Assembly: GCA_029204225.1 (NCBI GenBank)
Contig: CM055099.1
Coordinates: forward strand, 68,565,084 to 68,629,083
Reading direction: 5' to 3'
DNA from: Diphasiastrum complanatum
Lineage: Eukaryota > Streptophyta > Lycopodiopsida > Lycopodiales > Lycopodiaceae
Length of the DNA: 64,000 bases
Positions 61,101 through 64,000 of the stretch are shown here, one piece after another. Within the stretch, counting starts at the first letter, position 1. Each line of letters starts with the position of its first letter. Under the pieces are notes generated by a model. The model was not told the origin of the DNA, did not search any database, and saw nothing but the letters and a program-made list of their open reading frames with translations. Both the position numbers and the translations under genes were made by a program.

Positions 61101-61427
61101 TGTCCTTGTGACAGTGTTTGGCCCTCGTGGGAAACCATAAGGTTGCAAGTCAGCTGCCGCAAAGGATACGTTATAGACATAATTTCTGATAGGGGGAACT
61201 ATGATCTGACATGATCTTGTCGTGGTATGATAATTGGCATATGCCATGTGTACCAGATAGGGGCTTTGATAACCTGTCAAGACAGGGATCTGAAATTCGA
61301 TTTCCTTGAAGAAGGACTTCGCCTGCTGGTACCAGGTCTGCATCTCTATAAGGTCAAGCTTGCATAGCTGGATGTCAAGCTTGCTTGCTTCGGGATCAAC
61401 TGAACTGGAACTGGGGTTGGACGACAT
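58195..61427 (-). pseudogene. long degenerate frame of unknown function (about 1,080 codons)
   Basis: Four large blocks line up on the minus strand. 61427-60291 is one frame with stops near 60894 and 60760; 60285-59545 follows after a frameshift; 59600-58745 after another, with a stop near 58931; and from 58745 to about 58195 one more shift and one stop. The N-terminal 180 residues are predicted globular (GYQSPYLVHMAYANYHTTTR, YGFPRGPNTVTRTLQKIEQM). The middle is proline/serine-rich, then comes a coiled coil (HHMHWLVSQHQVLESKVQ-like heptads, EKIILESQKQLEETMKSLQQ). The end is globular again (LEIAEYCRSMAFLMQQECLW). I do not recognise the family. The context (repeat-rich region, Tat-like integrase nearby) suggests an extra ORF of a gypsy element, but a dead host gene is possible. 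Confidence 0.55.
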
Positions 61428-61486
61428 GGTTGGAAAATGGAAGTAGGAGGGTTCTGGAAAAACTACTTCGTTTGAGAGCTGAGACA

Positions 61487-61715
61487 GTGAAAAGGGTGTC
61501 GATTGAGATGTGAAGAGTTGGGCTCCGGTTGAAATCTGATGGAGTGGCTTTGGTTGATATGTGAAGGGTTGGGCTCCGGTTGAGATTTGATGGAGTGGCT
61601 TCGATTGAAATGTGAAGGGTTGGGCTACGGTTGAGATTTGATGGAGTGGCTTTGGTTGAAATGGGAAAGGAGGACTTCCGTCGAGTGTTGAAGGAGGGGG
61701 CTCCAGTTGAGATGG
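61487..61715. repeat. minisatellite cluster 1 (about 51-bp double units)
   Basis: Four to five units such as GGCTCCGGTTGAGATTTGATG plus GAGTGGCTTTGGTTGAAATG, just upstream of the unknown long frame. The motif is a diverged form of cluster 2. Confidence 0.75.
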
Positions 61716-62344
61716 GAAGTGGCGGTGCAGAATGGTTCGAAAAGTGTGGGGGGAGGGATGTATGAACGGGTTTGGAAAGGGAGTTATGTGGAAGATGGCT
61801 GTGTTGGATAGAGCGGTGTGGGTGATGAAGTAAAGGTGGGTGAACAGAGTGAGGTCGAGTTAAGAAGATGGCGAGTGGAATAGGAGGAAGTGGAGGTGTT
61901 TGACAATGGTTTTAATGTTATGGATGTGTATCTTTCAGGGATGAAGCAGGTTGAAGGTGTATGGTTTGTGATTGTGATTGTAGGATGTTCAATAGTGTGA
62001 CAAAAGCGTGATAAGTGCTTGTGTGACACTACCCCTCAGCATGCGAAACTTGAGATATAAGGTATTCTGCCGACGTCGTTTGTGTTGAAGGCTTCGGTGA
62101 TGGCACTCATAAGGGAGTGATAATGATGGTGAGATGGTGTGAAGATGATGATGGACAGATTGAATAGTCAAGCTCCTAGATCGGTGTCAAGAGCAGGAAG
62201 ATCGCCGCAGATCGTCGCCAGAAAATACTTTAGCTTCGCACTTCGTTGAGGTGCGAATGGCTTCGGTGAAATGGCATTTATTGCCGCTGTCGTTTGGTTG
62301 CAAGGGAGATGGGACGTACTGGTTTGTAAAATTTGAATGTATGT
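61716..62344. other. spacer between minisatellite clusters
   Basis: About 630 bp of non-repeat DNA. The short minus-strand frames (62029-61784, 62171-61989) have Ser/Thr/Pro-rich, low-complexity content and no recognised domain. It may be leader or LTR of the element that carries the long frame. Confidence 0.35.
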
Positions 62345-62820
62345 CCTCCGGTTGAGATTCGAAATGACTGCTTCGGTTGAGATTAGAAGGAAGGCTCCAG
62401 TCGAGATCTAAAGGAACTGCTTCGGTCGAGATTTGACAGAACCACTTCGGTCGAAATCTGACAGAACCGCTTCGGTCGAGATCTGAAGGAACTGCCTTGG
62501 TCAAGATTCGAAGGAACTGCTTCGATCAAGATTTGATAGAACCGCTTCGGTCGAGATCTGAAGGAAGGCTCCGGTCTGCTTCGGTCGAGATTTGACAGAA
62601 CCGCTTCGGTCGAGATTTGACAGAACCGCTTTGGTCGAGATTTGAAGAAAAGCTCCGGTCGAGATCTGAAGGAACTGCTTTGGTCGAGATCTGACAGAAC
62701 CGCTTCGGTCGAGATCTGAAGGAAGGCTCCGGTCGAGATCTGAAGGAACTGCTTCGTTCGAGATTTGACAGAACCGCTTCGGTCGAGATCTGATAGAGGC
62801 ACTTCGGTTGAGATTTGAAA
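62345..62820. repeat. minisatellite cluster 2 (about 19 units of 25 bp)
   Basis: Tandem units close to GCTTCGGTCGAGATCTGA plus seven variable bases. Because 25 is not a multiple of three, all minus-strand frames are open and repeat the same Ser-Asp-Leu-Asp-Arg-type peptides, which produces three overlapping spurious frames. Confidence 0.9.
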
Positions 62821-63209
62821 AAATCTCATGATGCATAAATGGATCTGTTTGATGCAAGTGAAGAACTCCAAGGAAAATAGGACTGTAGATCAGAGTAGTC
62901 CTTATAAAAGAAATGTATCTCCAGGAATGTTGGTTACCGTAAGATACCAGTGAGACAGAGATGAGGTGGCCGAAGTGTGAGAATGATTTCCTAAGGTGTA
63001 GCCTATCAGTTGTCGATCTAGAACACCCATGACCCATGAGTATGAACAGAAGAAAAAAAAGAAGAAAAATGCATAGAATGTACATAAGTAATGATATGAA
63101 GTATTAACAAGGAACGAGGTGAACAATAGGCGAGATGTACAAGGAAAGAAATAAAATAGTATTAAAAACCCTTTTTGTTTTTTTGTTTTTTTTTTCGAGG
63201 GAAAAGATC

Positions 63210-63440
63210 CTAAATTGGGTCAACAAAGAACAACTCTTTGTAGTATTGTCGTAGACGACCACTGTGGCATAGTTGTAGAGATTTGGACTCATTAAGACGT
63301 TGCGTGGTGGCAATCCTTAACGAAGGAGCTGGAAACTCTACTAGCATTACAACATCCTGACCATATACCAATTGGAAGGGTGTTTGATCAATGCTTCCTT
63401 TGTTGAATTCACACGTGTGGGACATCCTACACATGTACTT
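63210..63440 (-). pseudogene. gypsy (Tat-like) integrase core fragment
   Basis: The minus strand reads GSIDQTPFQLVYGQDVVML, then EFPAPSLRIATTQRL, typical of the end of the integrase core in Tat-type gypsy elements, and then a stop. Sequence upstream (63441-63650) is unrelated and contains a CACACGTGTG palindrome (63420-63429) at the join. Confidence 0.7.
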
Positions 63441-63654
63441 TTGATCTCCTAAGCCCAATAATACCATAAAGATCAGACTAGCATTGACTGACAATAGGAA
63501 AACTGATCATACAAGAAATATTATTGTGTTACAAGCAAGATCTGTCAACAAAACATGAATCTAAGTACAATAAATGTCTCAACTCGGCTAGAGAGAGAAT
63601 ATGAATGTACAAACTCAAGTAGAGAGAGAGGGCACAAAGAGCTTAGTCTCCAAA

Positions 63655-64000
63655 TTTGCATTTCACACAAAGTTCGTTTACGACAGTGTCTAGGAGTGTG
63701 CCGTCAAGTGTTTGTAACTGGACTGCACCATTAGGAAATATTTTGTTAATAATATATGGCTCTTCACTTTTGAACTTCAACTTGCCTGGGTGCTTCTTTG
63801 ATGTATAAAAAAGCACCTGGTCACCTAAATGTAGATCTTTATTGTGCAGGTGATGGTCATGCCAAGCTTTTTGGCGTCGTTTGTTAACCAGTTGTGCATG
63901 ATAAGATATTAGTCTTGTCTCGCATAACTGAGCTAACGTAAATAGCCTGGCTTTGGCTTGTTGTTTGATTGAAGCTTTTTCACAGGGATCTGTTGAAAAA
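63655..64000 (-). pseudogene. gypsy (Tat-like) integrase C-terminus, runs off window
   Basis: Reading the minus strand gives QLCETRLISYHAQLVNKRRQ, KAWHDHHLHNKDLHLGDQVL, FYTSKKHPGKLKFKSEEPY and NGAVQLQTLDGT. This is the C-terminal integrase region of Tat-type gypsy elements. It should follow the core, but here it lies upstream of the core fragment at 63440-63210, so the two come from different copies or a rearrangement. Confidence 0.75.

Noticed and set aside
62345-62820. CRISPR-like array
   Set aside because: Units are contiguous with no unique spacers, and the host is a plant.
62187-63085. Overlapping minus-strand frames with repeated Ser-Asp-Leu-Asp-Arg peptides
   Set aside because: A 25-bp tandem repeat opens all three frames; this is not a repeat protein supported by any other evidence.

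Overview
The window is nuclear DNA of a vascular plant with a large, retrotransposon-rich genome. The evidence is one intron-containing TRM/LONGIFOLIA-type gene, many plant Ty1/copia and Ty3/gypsy elements, and copia primer binding sites matching plant initiator tRNA-Met. A gymnosperm or other large-genome plant fits, but the species cannot be told from the sequence. There are no bacterial operons, tRNAs, rRNAs or CRISPR arrays.

Layout. At 1-2.65 kb two truncated copia elements lie head to head. At 3.1-12.1 kb (minus strand) is the only clear host gene, a five-exon gene for a 1255-residue TON1-recruiting-motif (TRM) protein; its second intron (3.9 kb) holds an old copia gag relic. At 12.1-16.2 kb is its upstream region, with a paired G-box palindrome and a 24-base C run, followed by featureless intergenic DNA. 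At 16.2-17.1 kb is a copia gag fragment.

At 17.8-39.8 kb is a nested copia complex. A plus-strand element P (21.86-23.74 and 38.18-39.84 kb) is abutted in its gag by minus-strand M0 (17.8-21.86 kb) and interrupted in pol by minus-strand M1 (23.74-38.18 kb). M1 in turn carries M2 (25281-30277, target duplication CCTCA) inside its coding region and M3 (32874-37925, target duplication AGTAA) inside its 5' LTR. One deletion appears to have removed P's reverse transcriptase together with M1's 3' end. M1, M2 and M3 each lack a different part of integrase.

At 40.3-42.2 kb is a satellite-like block of short, partly palindromic units with a solo LTR and a (CT)82 tract. At 43.5-44.9 kb is a chromodomain gypsy integrase relic. 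At 44.9-49.4 kb are LTR pieces, a copia RNase H end and a gypsy leader with a tandem repeat of about 155 bp. At 49.4-52.7 kb are two out-of-order copia fragments, followed by a second gypsy LTR end in inverted orientation. At 53.2-56.0 kb is a plus-strand relative of M3 with a (GA)52 tract in its LTR. At 57.6-64 kb is a degenerate minus-strand frame of about 1,080 codons that I do not recognise, behind a 25-bp minisatellite and near Tat-like gypsy integrase fragments.

The main unexplained signals are the palindrome CACACGTGTG, found twelve times across LTRs and leaders of several families; the repeated loss of integrase from elements that still have target duplications; the unknown long frame; and the paired G-box upstream of the TRM gene.
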